DNA of 50,685 nt from Klebsiella pneumoniae (GCA_945861065.1 CAMASI010000021.1:1-50685), one strand, 5' to 3'; numbered from the stretch's first letter, positions 10,001-17,278 are shown. Program-made: numbers and translations. Notes: generated from the sequence alone by a model not told the origin.

Positions 10001-10226
10001 CGTCGTTCCCGCCGTCACGGGCAACTCGATGCACGCGTTGCAACTGTCCAATCGTCTCAACGACCAAGGGATCAACGTGCAGCCCATCGTGTACCCGGCG
10101 GTTGCGGACGATGCCGCGCGCCTTCGGTTCTTCTTGTCGAGCACCCATACCGACGATGAACTCGACCAAACCGCCGCCGCCGTGGGTCGTACGCTCGCCG
10201 CTGTACGAGCCGACTTCCCCTTCTGA
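4053..10226 (+). CDS. Type I PKS (KS-AT-ACP-KR-DH) with C-terminal alpha-oxoamine synthase
   Basis: A 2057-residue multidomain synthase starting at GTG 4053. Ketosynthase, residues 1-430: Cys198 (DAACASG), His333 (EAHGTGTE) and His369 (GNVGHTMSAAG) are all present. Acyltransferase, about 540-850: Ser636 in GHSLGEF and a malonyl-like GFHS motif. Carrier domain, about 925-1000: Ser957 in LGFDSLMV. Ketoreductase, about 1185-1390: GGTRGLG from 1191 and Tyr1316 in HYAAANA. Dehydratase, about 1410-1640: His1417 (HAVDGIPVLP) and Asp1565 (DSAFQ). PLP-dependent alpha-oxoamine synthase, about 1650-2057: VDEAHSFGVVGARG and Schiff-base Lys1900 in TLSKSLASCGG. There is no enoylreductase and no thioesterase. 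Release is expected by decarboxylative condensation with an amino acid, giving an alpha-amino ketone. The order of domains resembles PUFA and heterocyst-glycolipid synthases rather than modular PKSs. Every domain appears intact; the amino acid used and number of cycles are unknown. Confidence 0.92.
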   Translation: MTPIAIVGIGCRFAGAPDAHAFWSLCLEGGHAFSTPPPDRWDASLFYDANKRATDRSYAPTGAFLPDVRTFPALHFGIPPRRVEVMDPQQRLAIEIAWEALADAGYRSGGMPRKTGVFIGVTASEYRTLMTSRLVAQLMAAGAFGTAPTDPGPFVDAVDHVAPSRPFTAPGALANMVAAAVAQELDLHGPAWTTDAACASGLVALYDAVAQLRAGSLDAALAGGVYLCLSPENHIAFSRIGAISASGVCRPFDARADGFVQGDGAGIVVLKRLSDAVRDGDRIYATIRGIAANNDGRGDGPMAPLQSGQAEVISDAWADAGTAISDLAYVEAHGTGTEVGDAIELRALASALAAPEGTPVGSAKGNVGHTMSAAGIAGLIRAAFVLHYRTVVPLAGFASAKAELGLEKTPFRIPTAPEPCARTLTAVSSFGFGGTNVHAVLERAERSTPKADEAELWLLSAPDEPALRAFAGRIAETLRNEPGVSSAGVARALAVRPPLAVRAAITATDLASGIESLRALSVGRPCRGLLTGTAAHRPRVAFLFPGQGAQRPGMLAKIAQRLPSVSADLEAMQSQLDGHLPAQLLTLLWPTSDDDQTRRVLRATDVCQPVLFAVGEALRRLLNTVGVSPVVAAGHSLGEFNAAVAGGVLTAEDALGFVTRRGRSMATIPGDPGSMVALKSDAATVASILVPGARIANINHPAQVVVSGWTQAVADVAKNALEAGLDPVNLDVSHGFHSEVFDALDVSEMLAQLPIRDPTLPVASGIASTPYANAAEALAVFSRHAASPVDFVGALHQCMDVGVDIFLQVGAGGPLASFARRVAPDVRAITLTGLDDNDGVRSLFDGLGALWIAGCDLDALPLCGPAQVVALPPTPLPRESYWVIKSEAQLPLVVAGDRPRQATLPPASATQPVVIENKPEADDVYERVAGVVARVSSYPRASLRPDQALLDDLGFDSLMVADLSTGLADAFPGLGGLPQELMLRKPTVHDLAEHVRSGAGDTQHADDDLPLLAYKTVWVDAHLPETTAPFEKLRGRAFRLVGTVPNLERRLEQAGASVGPNDLLVWVAQPSGPSLGDVFSGAAQPPDPLDDFLETLGGTPRDVLVLLTPDDLWSAGILGAVRALAREWPDHVVKAVSADADAADRLLREWVSEDRTPESRWTGSRRQVPGFALAESDPFDIGPGDVVAISGGTRGLGAQIGVALAAKGARVQLLGRGALNDVAKKLVADGAQHIVADVTDPGSLSAVAGATVLVHAAGVLADGAVGDTSRVTGRLARQVKVAGFANLIAAAGPSLRLAFALGSWAGRMGSRHQVHYAAANAQLAALAEGAGVRRVVAEYGPFAASSMAAAIPGSVAAAMRADGVDFASPSAGVAALLDDLFNRQGVITRGRALPWTTRQVEHRLRLNAELQPFLLDHAVDGIPVLPMAAAADLIAWTAGLTAPFAIEDLALFGGVAVREPLQVSIHVNGERAEIRTGPRAQLAWRARVRPCEAPEDPGPLPRGEAPTLSLRKFYGGVTFHGPLLQGLLAVDDVGETSHGSVRTTTPEAWGFSNRTSFSVDPLALDSAFQLAAFTAWQRWERAGLPVGLRRLVVAAPWKGPLSVALRAGDQQGDRFEGDLVLRDAQGVLVGLVDGAVAELRSRRDEAPTFDPVTVDPSRWQEVMDLRQRLDMVSAIGIRNPYFAVHEGTARNTTVVAGRTLINFSSYNYLGLSGDPRVLVAVKEAIDRYGTSVSASRVASGERPFHLELEAKLARAQGAEDAVLFTAGHATNVTTIGHLVGPGDLVLHDALIHDSVLQGIKLSGAGRRGFRHEDPSHLEQLLRDLRSHHRRVLVVVEGVYSMDGDLCSLPEYVTLKERYGALLMVDEAHSFGVVGARGCGIGEHHGVDGRRVDIWMGTLSKSLASCGGWIAASKALVTYLRYTAPGFVYSAGLTPANGVAALKSLDLLLEEPWRVTRLQANAARFHDGLVAAGVDTGPSRGGSAVVPAVTGNSMHALQLSNRLNDQGINVQPIVYPAVADDAARLRFFLSSTHTDDELDQTAAAVGRTLAAVRADFPF

Positions 10227-10316
10227 CGTGACGGCGGGCGTGTTTGTGTCGGCGCAGTGACAACCATGCCAAGTTCGTGACGCCCGTGCGCCAAGGTTGG
10301 CGTGGCCGCGGCGTCC

Positions 10317-11435
10317 GTGGCGAGACGTCGTACAAGGCCGCCACTTGGAGTGTCCGTGACCGTCTTTGCGCTGCCCCTCGCCTTGTCCCTCTCGGCCTTC
10401 GCCGCTGACCCGCCCGCCGCGCCGAGCGCCCCGGACGCCGCTGCGGCTGCTGCCGCTTCGGCACCGTCGGAAAAGCCCAAGCCTACCGTCAATTTGAGCG
10501 GCATCGTGTACGCCCACTGGGGTCTGGACCTGACCGAGGGCGCCAACCTCGCCAGCGCCTTCGATCTCGACCGCGCCTACGTGCGTGCCGACGGCAAGCT
10601 CGACGACCACTGGTCCACGCGCGTCACGTTGGATGCCAATCGCCAGAAGGCCGCGGAGCTCGAACTGACCGACGCTACCGGCGCGCCCATCGTGGTGGAA
10701 GTCCCGGAAGACGCCCGCCTCCGGGTGTTCGTCAAACATGCTTGGTTGGCGTACAAAGGCGGCGACGTGAAACTGAGGGCCGGTGTCATCGACACCACCT
10801 ACGTGCCCGGCACCGAGCAATTCCTAGGCACACGCTGGTTGTCCAAGATGGCACTCGACGAAGTGAAATGGCAATCCACAGCCGACATTGGTGTGGCCGG
10901 AAGTGGTGAGCACAAAGACGGCCTGATTTCGTGGGCCGCAGGTGTGTTCAACGGCGAGGGCTTCGCAGAGCCGGAAATCAACGGCGGCAAAGCGGTACAA
11001 GCGCGTGTCACAGTCGATGGCCTTGCCTCAGGAAAGAAGCTAAACCTGCCCGTGAGCGCGTTCGTCGAAGAAGAGCTCAACGGCAAGGGTACCGATTCTA
11101 CGCTGACCTGGGCCGCGTCCGCAGGGTTCAAACACGAGAACTTCGTCACCCTGGCTGAATACGGCATGCGCACCACCGGTGACGTCACCGGGACCAGCCT
11201 CTCCGTGACCGCGATGCCAAAAGTCCCAGACGTGCTCGGGATTCTCGCCCGGCTGGACCAATACGACCCCGATGGCAACGTGGACGAAGACGGCAGCATG
11301 AAGGTGATCGGCGGTTTGACCCACGATTTCGCCGAAAAGATCGGCGTCGCTGCACAATACGAACGCGTCCAGTTCCAAGACGCCGCCGCGGTTCCTGAAC
11401 ACGGCATCTTCGTGCGTATGCAGGCCGGGTTCTGA
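10317..11435 (+). CDS. Outer-membrane porin-like beta-barrel protein
   Basis: About 372 residues. It has a clear Sec signal (RRR, then a hydrophobic stretch ending LSAFAA) followed by an Ala/Pro linker (to about residue 55). The body then alternates beta strands, with paired motifs such as SAFDLDRAYVRADGKL and GIVYAHWG, and ends in an aromatic residue (MQAGF), as outer-membrane barrels do. It resembles phosphate-selective porin-type proteins, but the substrate is not evident. GTG 10317 is chosen because it gives a compact signal; GTG 10302 is a 5-codon longer alternative. It lies 90 bp after the PKS gene and 12 bp before the next gene, with no sign that it belongs functionally to either. Confidence 0.65.
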   Translation: MARRRTRPPLGVSVTVFALPLALSLSAFAADPPAAPSAPDAAAAAAASAPSEKPKPTVNLSGIVYAHWGLDLTEGANLASAFDLDRAYVRADGKLDDHWSTRVTLDANRQKAAELELTDATGAPIVVEVPEDARLRVFVKHAWLAYKGGDVKLRAGVIDTTYVPGTEQFLGTRWLSKMALDEVKWQSTADIGVAGSGEHKDGLISWAAGVFNGEGFAEPEINGGKAVQARVTVDGLASGKKLNLPVSAFVEEELNGKGTDSTLTWAASAGFKHENFVTLAEYGMRTTGDVTGTSLSVTAMPKVPDVLGILARLDQYDPDGNVDEDGSMKVIGGLTHDFAEKIGVAAQYERVQFQDAAAVPEHGIFVRMQAGF

Positions 11436-11447
11436 TAGAAGGGAACC

Positions 11448-13442
11448 ATGTCGGTCCTGGGCACACTCCTGTTCGCCTTCGTCGCCTGCGGAGGAGCGGC
11501 AGACGGTGAAGTGTGCGACAACGGCTCGGACGATGATGCGGACGGCTTCGCGGACTGCGAAGACCAGGACTGCGACACGTCCTGCCGAGAACAGTGCGGC
11601 AACGGGGCTGACGACGACGGTGACGGCCTCGTAGATTGCAGTGATCCCCAGTGTTCGGCGGGCTGCTTTGAGGACTGTTTCAACGGCAAAGACGACGACG
11701 ACGACGGGCACGCGGACTGCGAGGACAGTTCCTGCAGCGCCTTGTGTACCGAGTTGTGTGACAACGGGGTCGATGACGACGGCGACCTGATCGTAGACTG
11801 CTGGGACAGTTCGTGTACCGGCACCTGCGACCAAGACGGCGACGGGTACTTCGCAACCGCTTTCGGGTACGACGACTGCGACGATGCCGACGACCTCGTC
11901 AATCCGGTGTCGCCTGAAATCTACTACGACGGCATCGACAACGACTGCAACGCCGCGACCGACGACGGGGATCAAGATGGCGACAACTCGCCGGTCGCTG
12001 AAGATTGCGACGACCTCGACAGCAAGACCTTTCCGGGTGCCCCGGAGTCGTGCGGAGACCAGGTCAACAACGATTGTGACGGGGCCCCAGCCTCGAGAGA
12101 GGCCTGCTTTGGCGACCGAGATTGGGCCAGCGCCGACGCGCTCTTGCTGGGTCAGTCCAGCGGTGACTCAACTGGCGCCAGTGCGGCGTTTGCCGGCGAC
12201 GTCAACGACGACGGGAATATGGACTTCTTGGTTGGCGCACCCCGCCGAGGGCTGCAAGACGAAGGCGCTGCCTACTTGGTCCTCGGGCCCGTCGTCGGCA
12301 CCATGGACCTCGGGTTGGCAGCCGGGCGGTTCGCCGGCGCAGAGGGCAGCGACGAACTGGGGTCCGGCCTCGCGGGCGGCGCCGATTTCACGGGCGATGG
12401 ACGACCTGACATCGCCCTAGGCGCCCACTATTATGACGCTGCAGGCGGCAACACGGGCATGGTGTACATCTTCCACGGAAGCCTAAATGGGGACGTCGCG
12501 GTGGCCCAGGCGGAAGCCTCGCTGGCACCCGCAAACGACTTCACCGAAGCCGGGTGGTCGCTGGCTGTGTCGGCGGATTTGAATGGGGACGGCCAACCCG
12601 ACATTGCGATCGGCGCGCCCAAAGACGACACCGGCGGGCCCCAGGACCGGGGTGGCGTCTACGTCGCATTCGGTCCCCTGTCGGGGTCCATCGACCTGTC
12701 CGACCCTGCCATCCCCCTCCTGAGCGGCGCCACATCGGACGACAATGCAGGCCACAGTGTTTCAGCCGGCTCGGACATCAACGCTGACGGCCTAGACGAC
12801 CTAGTTGTGGGCGCTCCCAACAACGACCTGGGTGGCCAGGAGGCAGGCGGAGCCTACGTCGTCTACGGACCCATCGTCACCAGCAAACCCCTACAAGATG
12901 CCGACGCGGTGTATGCGGGCAACGCGGCAGACACCGCAGGGGCTGCGGTTGCTTCGCTCGGTGACAGCAATGCCGACGGCTTCGGCGATTGGGCGGTCGG
13001 TGCCCCACTGTCGGACGCCTGTGGCGAAGACGGCGGACTTGTGGCGATTCACTACGGTCCTTCGGCAGGGCTGCTGACCGAAGCCGACGTTGCGCTGTGC
13101 GGATCGGGTGATTCCGACGGCGCCGGCGCCTCGGTGCACGTTGCGGGCCTTGTGGACGAAGGATCCCAAACCGACCTCGCGGTAGGCGCCGACTTCGCCA
13201 ATCTCGGCGGCACCGACGGCGGCGTCGTGTACGTCATCGCGGGGCCGTTCGGGAATGCCAGTCTAGACGAGGCTGCCTTCACACGTATCCAAGGCGCGGC
13301 GTTCTCATTCGCCGGGAGCGCGGTCATTGGGGGCCAGGACGCGAACGGGGACGGTTATGGCGACATCCTCATCGGGGCGATGGCCGCAGACGGCACGTCC
13401 GCTGGGTCCGGCGCCGCAGCGCTTTTCACTTTCGACCTATAG
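11448..13442 (+). CDS. Lipoprotein with myxobacterial Cys-rich repeats, MopE-like motif and FG-GAP propeller
   Basis: A 664-residue surface protein. A very short lipoprotein signal (MSVLGTLLFAFVAC, Cys14) is followed by four exact 27-residue repeats (about 23-127) of pattern C-x-NG-x-DDD-x-DG-xx-DC-x-D-xx-C-xxx-C, the TIGR02232 myxococcus repeat. A putative metal-binding region with DGDG and DNDC motifs follows (about 128-222, PF11617 type), then six or seven FG-GAP/integrin-like repeats (about 225-664; DVNDDGNMDFLVGAP and similar) that probably form a Ca-binding beta propeller. An in-frame TAG at 11436-11438 rules out any upstream start. It is the first gene of a run with DUF1592, DUF1552 and a CxxCH protein. 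Likely cell-surface adhesion or metal binding; no enzymatic residues were seen. Confidence 0.8.
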   Translation: MSVLGTLLFAFVACGGAADGEVCDNGSDDDADGFADCEDQDCDTSCREQCGNGADDDGDGLVDCSDPQCSAGCFEDCFNGKDDDDDGHADCEDSSCSALCTELCDNGVDDDGDLIVDCWDSSCTGTCDQDGDGYFATAFGYDDCDDADDLVNPVSPEIYYDGIDNDCNAATDDGDQDGDNSPVAEDCDDLDSKTFPGAPESCGDQVNNDCDGAPASREACFGDRDWASADALLLGQSSGDSTGASAAFAGDVNDDGNMDFLVGAPRRGLQDEGAAYLVLGPVVGTMDLGLAAGRFAGAEGSDELGSGLAGGADFTGDGRPDIALGAHYYDAAGGNTGMVYIFHGSLNGDVAVAQAEASLAPANDFTEAGWSLAVSADLNGDGQPDIAIGAPKDDTGGPQDRGGVYVAFGPLSGSIDLSDPAIPLLSGATSDDNAGHSVSAGSDINADGLDDLVVGAPNNDLGGQEAGGAYVVYGPIVTSKPLQDADAVYAGNAADTAGAAVASLGDSNADGFGDWAVGAPLSDACGEDGGLVAIHYGPSAGLLTEADVALCGSGDSDGAGASVHVAGLVDEGSQTDLAVGADFANLGGTDGGVVYVIAGPFGNASLDEAAFTRIQGAAFSFAGSAVIGGQDANGDGYGDILIGAMAADGTSAGSGAAALFTFDL

Positions 13443-13450
13443 GAGACACC

Positions 13451-15466
13451 GTGACCCAACTTGCGCTTCTACTCGTCGCGTGCAAGTCGGACCCAGAAAT
13501 CGCTGCAGCACCCGCGTTGGACAGTGGTCGTGTCACGCTTCATCGGCTGAACCGACGCGAATACGACAACACCGTTCGCGACCTGTTTGGCACCACGCTC
13601 ACCCCCTCCGTAAACTTTCCGGAAGACGACTTCGGGGACGGTTTCTCCAATATCGCAGACATCCTTTCGATTTCGCCGCTGCTGTTCGAGATGTGGGAGG
13701 GCGCTGCCGACGACCTGCTCGATGAGCTGTTCGGGGTAGGCACGTTGCCGGCGCCCAAAACCACCGTCGAGGTCGAAACGCTGGAGCTCAGCGTAGGCTA
13801 CGACTTCTTCGGCTGGGCATGGTTGCTCGCTACGGAGAGTTCAATCTCCGTCCCCGTCTCCGTCGATGAATCTGGGACCTATAGCCTTTCGGTCCGTGGT
13901 TTTGGCGAGTTGGCGGGCGACCAGTTTCCCCACCTCGACGTTGTTGTGGATGGAACAAGCATCGGCGGCGTCGACGTAGAGGCTACCGAAGCCGTGCCCG
14001 GCACATGGACGTTTGACGTGGTGCTTGACGCAGGCGATCACGACCTCGAACTTGCCTACACCAACGAATTCAAGTCGGCGGAGGAAGGGACCGACCGAAA
14101 TTTGCTCATCGACTCAGTGAGTTGGGCAGGACCCATCGGGGTCGCGGTGACACCGCCCGCAGGCGCAAGCGGCGTGCTGGTGTGCGACCCCACAGAGGAG
14201 GGTGAGTCCGCATGTGCCGAGGAGGTCCTGTACACCTTTGCGAATCGCGCCTGGCGCCGTCCGATCACGCCGGACGAGTTGGACGGCCTCATGGGCTTAT
14301 ACGCCGAGGCCAGAAACCTCGGTGGGGACTGGGAAGAAGGGGTTCGCACCGGCCTCAAGGCCACGCTGATCTCACCCTGGTTCCTGTTCCGCGTAGAAAT
14401 CGACCCCGACCCGAGTTCGAACGTTCCCCACCGAATCAACGCCTACGAACTTGCGAGCCGTATGTCGTACTTCTTGTGGAGTTCGACGCCCGACGACCGC
14501 TTGTACGCACTCGCGGAGTCCGGCGCCTTGCTGCAGGATGACGTGCTGGACGCCGAAACACGCCGAATGTTGGTCGACCCAAAAGCCACGGCGCTCGGCG
14601 ACGGTTTGGCGGTGGAATGGTTGTTTACGGAAGCCGTGGACGCCGCAGCACCGGATCCCACCCTGTTTCCAGCGTGGGACGAAGGCATTCGCACCGCGAT
14701 GAAGACGGAATCTCGGCTGTTCGTCAACGACGTCTTGCTGACCGACCGATCGATGTTGGACCTCATCAACGCGCCTGAAGCCTGGGTCGATGCCCGTCTG
14801 GCGGCTTGGTACGACCTGCCTGCACCGACTACTGCGGGTTTCGAAAAGGTATCGACGCTGGGCACGGACCGGCGCGGCATCATCACCCAGGGCGGCTTGC
14901 TCACGGCGCTGAGCTACCCGACACGAACCACCCCTGTTCGTCGTGGGAAATGGGTACTCACCTACCTGTTGTGCGAAGCACCCGCGCCACCCCCTCCGAA
15001 TGTGCCGTCACTACCGGTAGAAGACGCAGCCGACACCGGAATTATCAGCCTACGCGACCAGATGGTCCAGCACCGCAGCGACCCGGCCTGTTCGTCGTGC
15101 CACAACCTGATGGACCCCATCGGATTCGGCCTCGAAGGGTACAGCGCGGTCGGCCAACCCCGCACCATTGACGACAACGGTGCGCCCGTCGACAGCAACG
15201 GCACCTTGCCTGACGGCTCCACCTTTTCAGGGGGCGCGGACCTCGCCGACATCATCGCGGCGGACCCAAAGACGCCCGCCTGTATGGCCCGTCAGGTCTT
15301 CACCTACGCGCTCGGAAGGGAACCAAGAGTCGAAGACATCGCAGCGCTCGACACGATTGGGGCGAAATTCGGACAGGGGAACTTCCGCTTCGCCGACCTC
15401 GGCTCCGCGATCATCCAGTCGGACGCCTTCCGCTACCGGACAGGCGAAGAGGGGGTTGCCCCATGA
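13451..15466 (+). CDS. DUF1587/1595/1592/1588/1585 protein with CxxCH, lipoprotein
   Basis: A 671-residue protein with the domain chain seen in planctomycete and myxobacterial secreted proteins: DUF1587 (RLNRREYDNTVRDLFG near 30-50), an inserted beta-rich carbohydrate-binding-like segment (about 100-220), DUF1595 (FANRAWRRPITPDEL), DUF1592 (ELASRMSYFLWSSTPDDRL), DUF1588 (RRGIITQGGLLTALSYP) and DUF1585 at the C-terminus. One possible haem-binding motif, CSSCH, is present near residue 546. The signal is very short (MTQLALLLVAC, Cys11) and lacks basic residues. AGGAGA lies 7 nt before the GTG. The gene is 8 bp after the FG-GAP lipoprotein gene and overlaps the DUF1552 gene by 4 nt; DUF1592 and DUF1552 proteins are commonly paired. 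The reaction is unknown. Confidence 0.82.
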   Translation: MTQLALLLVACKSDPEIAAAPALDSGRVTLHRLNRREYDNTVRDLFGTTLTPSVNFPEDDFGDGFSNIADILSISPLLFEMWEGAADDLLDELFGVGTLPAPKTTVEVETLELSVGYDFFGWAWLLATESSISVPVSVDESGTYSLSVRGFGELAGDQFPHLDVVVDGTSIGGVDVEATEAVPGTWTFDVVLDAGDHDLELAYTNEFKSAEEGTDRNLLIDSVSWAGPIGVAVTPPAGASGVLVCDPTEEGESACAEEVLYTFANRAWRRPITPDELDGLMGLYAEARNLGGDWEEGVRTGLKATLISPWFLFRVEIDPDPSSNVPHRINAYELASRMSYFLWSSTPDDRLYALAESGALLQDDVLDAETRRMLVDPKATALGDGLAVEWLFTEAVDAAAPDPTLFPAWDEGIRTAMKTESRLFVNDVLLTDRSMLDLINAPEAWVDARLAAWYDLPAPTTAGFEKVSTLGTDRRGIITQGGLLTALSYPTRTTPVRRGKWVLTYLLCEAPAPPPPNVPSLPVEDAADTGIISLRDQMVQHRSDPACSSCHNLMDPIGFGLEGYSAVGQPRTIDDNGAPVDSNGTLPDGSTFSGGADLADIIAADPKTPACMARQVFTYALGREPRVEDIAALDTIGAKFGQGNFRFADLGSAIIQSDAFRYRTGEEGVAP

Positions 15467-16869
15467 GCCGAATTCTTCAACCGCCGTCGAGGCGCCATCT
15501 CCTGCGCAGCGCTGCCGCAACCATCACGCTGCCCTTTCTCGCATCGGCCCAACCCCGCTCCGCCTGGGCGGCAGACCCCAAGCCGCCGAAGCGCATTCTT
15601 TTCTACTACGTGCCGAACGGCATCCAACCCGAGAAGTTCGTGCCCGCGTTGACCGGGCCATCCTGGGTCGCCGACCCGCTGCTCAACCCGTCCCTCATCC
15701 CGCTGGAGTTGATTCGGCACAAGGTGGCTGTGCTCAGCGGCCTCTCCCAACCAGCGGCCGTGGAAGTGTTCGAGGGAGATCACGCACGGGGTACCGCGGC
15801 CTTCCTCAGTTGTGTGCCTATCAACGCCCCCGAACTTCCCATCCTCAACGGTATCAGCATCGACCAGATTCTCGCAAACGCAATTGCGGGGGAAACGCCG
15901 TACCCGTCGCTGCAGGTGGGCACCGAACCCGGTGGAAACACGGGAGATTGCAACGCAGGGTATTCTTGCGCCTATACGCGAAACATTTCGTGGACGGGCC
16001 CAGCAACACCCCTTCCGCCCATCAATGACCCCGCGGTGTTATTTGACCGGTTGTTCGGAACGACCGCTTCGACGATGACCCCGGAAGAAATTGCCCGCCG
16101 TGCCAGCCTCCGCCTGAGCATCCTCGATCACGTGGGCGAGCAAGCCCAATCGCTCAGGGCTCGGGTGAGCGTGTCCGACCAGTTCAAACTCGACGAATAT
16201 CTCAACGCCGTGCGCGAACTCGAGCTCCTGATTGGCGCCCTCGGCGGCAACACCTGCGACCCAGGCGACGCGCCGCTCGCCGCAGAAACCTTTGACGTCC
16301 AGTTGCCCATCACGCACGACCTGCTCAAACTCGCCCTGCAGTGTGATTTTTCCCGTGTCATCAGCTTCATGTCCAGCCAATCCGCGTCGAACCGGAGCTT
16401 CTCCTTCATCGGCGTCCCAGACGCTTGGCATGCCCTCAGCCACCACCAGGGAATCCAAACCCAACTCGACAAACTCTACCAGGTCAACGCGTGGATGATC
16501 GAACAGTACGCGTCGCTGCTTCTGGCGATGGACGCCGTCGTGGAATCCGATGGCAGCACGTTGCTTGACAACACGTGTGTCGTGTATTCCTCCGAGATCA
16601 GCGACGGGGACAACCACAGCCACTTCGAGTTGCCGGTCCTGTTGGGCGGCTCCTTGGGAGGCAGCTTGGCGATGGGCAGCCACCATCGGTACGCCGAGGC
16701 CGGGGACACCGCGCCCTATTTCCCAAGCGCGGACGGGGAGGTCTACATTGCGCAGGGCAACCAGTCGATCGACGACCTGTATGTCACGCTTGCCCAAGCA
16801 TTTGGGCACCCTGTCGAAGGTTTCGGTGCCAACGGTCAGGACGTCTTGCCAGACCTGCTTCTCGCGTGA
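15463..16869 (+). CDS. DUF1552 protein with Tat-type signal
   Basis: A 468-residue protein. The N-terminus carries a twin-arginine-like motif (SRRHLLR), a hydrophobic stretch and an AWAA cleavage region, so it is probably exported folded. The mature part, with ILFYYVPNGIQPEKF, VLSGLSQ, GDHARG and AWHALSHHQG, fits DUF1552, a family distantly related to DUF1501 and the alkaline-phosphatase-like fold. Histidines and aspartates in those motifs may bind metal. It overlaps the DUF1592 gene (ATGA) and the next lipoprotein gene (GTGA), so the three are translationally coupled. Use of Tat for this partner while its neighbours use short lipoprotein signals suggests a cofactor or metal inserted in the cytoplasm. 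Confidence 0.8.
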   Translation: MSRILQPPSRRHLLRSAAATITLPFLASAQPRSAWAADPKPPKRILFYYVPNGIQPEKFVPALTGPSWVADPLLNPSLIPLELIRHKVAVLSGLSQPAAVEVFEGDHARGTAAFLSCVPINAPELPILNGISIDQILANAIAGETPYPSLQVGTEPGGNTGDCNAGYSCAYTRNISWTGPATPLPPINDPAVLFDRLFGTTASTMTPEEIARRASLRLSILDHVGEQAQSLRARVSVSDQFKLDEYLNAVRELELLIGALGGNTCDPGDAPLAAETFDVQLPITHDLLKLALQCDFSRVISFMSSQSASNRSFSFIGVPDAWHALSHHQGIQTQLDKLYQVNAWMIEQYASLLLAMDAVVESDGSTLLDNTCVVYSSEISDGDNHSHFELPVLLGGSLGGSLAMGSHHRYAEAGDTAPYFPSADGEVYIAQGNQSIDDLYVTLAQAFGHPVEGFGANGQDVLPDLLLA

Positions 16870-17264
16870 TTGCACTGGTCCTGGTCGCTTGTTCGGACGG
16901 TTCGCCCACGGACGACGCAGCGTACCTCTACGTTTCCACGGTTGAACCCCTGCTCATGCAGCGGTGCGTGGCTTGCCACAGTCCAGCCGACACCTCACTC
17001 CTCGTTTGTTCGTGTCAACTCGACCTCTCCGGGCACCTGACGAAGCCGATGATCAATGTGCTGTCCACCCAAAGCACCGCGATGGACTACATCGAGCCCG
17101 GCGATCACTTGTATAGCTACCTCTGGCACAAGTTGAACGGCACGCAGTCGATCGCCGATGGGTCCGGAACCTCGATGCCCCTTGGGGGGGTGCTGACTGA
17201 AATGGAAATCGACGCCGTTGCCGATTGGATCGACGCAGGCGCCCTAGTCGGCGCGCCCGAGTAG
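16866..17264 (+). CDS. Small c-type-cytochrome-like lipoprotein
   Basis: A 132-residue protein starting at a GTG that overlaps the previous stop (GTGA). The signal is only eight residues before the lipobox Cys9 (MIALVLVAC). The mature part has one CxxCH haem motif (RCVACH), a nearby CSC, a methionine-bearing segment before the C-terminus (GTSMPLGG) and a helix ending EMEIDAVADWIDAGA, which together match planctomycete/myxobacterial cytochrome-c-like domains (PSCyt type). It probably acts with the DUF1592 and DUF1552 products at the outer membrane. The gene ends 14 bp before the convergent ABC ATPase gene. Confidence 0.72.
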   Translation: MIALVLVACSDGSPTDDAAYLYVSTVEPLLMQRCVACHSPADTSLLVCSCQLDLSGHLTKPMINVLSTQSTAMDYIEPGDHLYSYLWHKLNGTQSIADGSGTSMPLGGVLTEMEIDAVADWIDAGALVGAPE

Positions 17265-17278
17265 ACACCCAGCCGAGG

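Noticed and set aside
10233..10286. Terminator hairpin after the PKS gene (CGGGCGT ... ACGCCCG)
   Set aside because: Only 7 bp with about a 40-nt loop and no T-tract; not distinguishable from chance.
10799..11975. Two long minus-strand ORFs (367 and 311 codons) opposite the porin and Cys-rich lipoprotein
   Set aside because: They are mirror frames of Asp/Gly-rich coding sequence, with low-complexity Ser or Val content and no supporting start signal. The plus-strand genes have clear domains.
15412..15470. Frameshift between the DUF1592 and DUF1552 genes
   Set aside because: The overlap is a normal 4-nt ATGA junction, and the DUF1552 protein has its own signal peptide.
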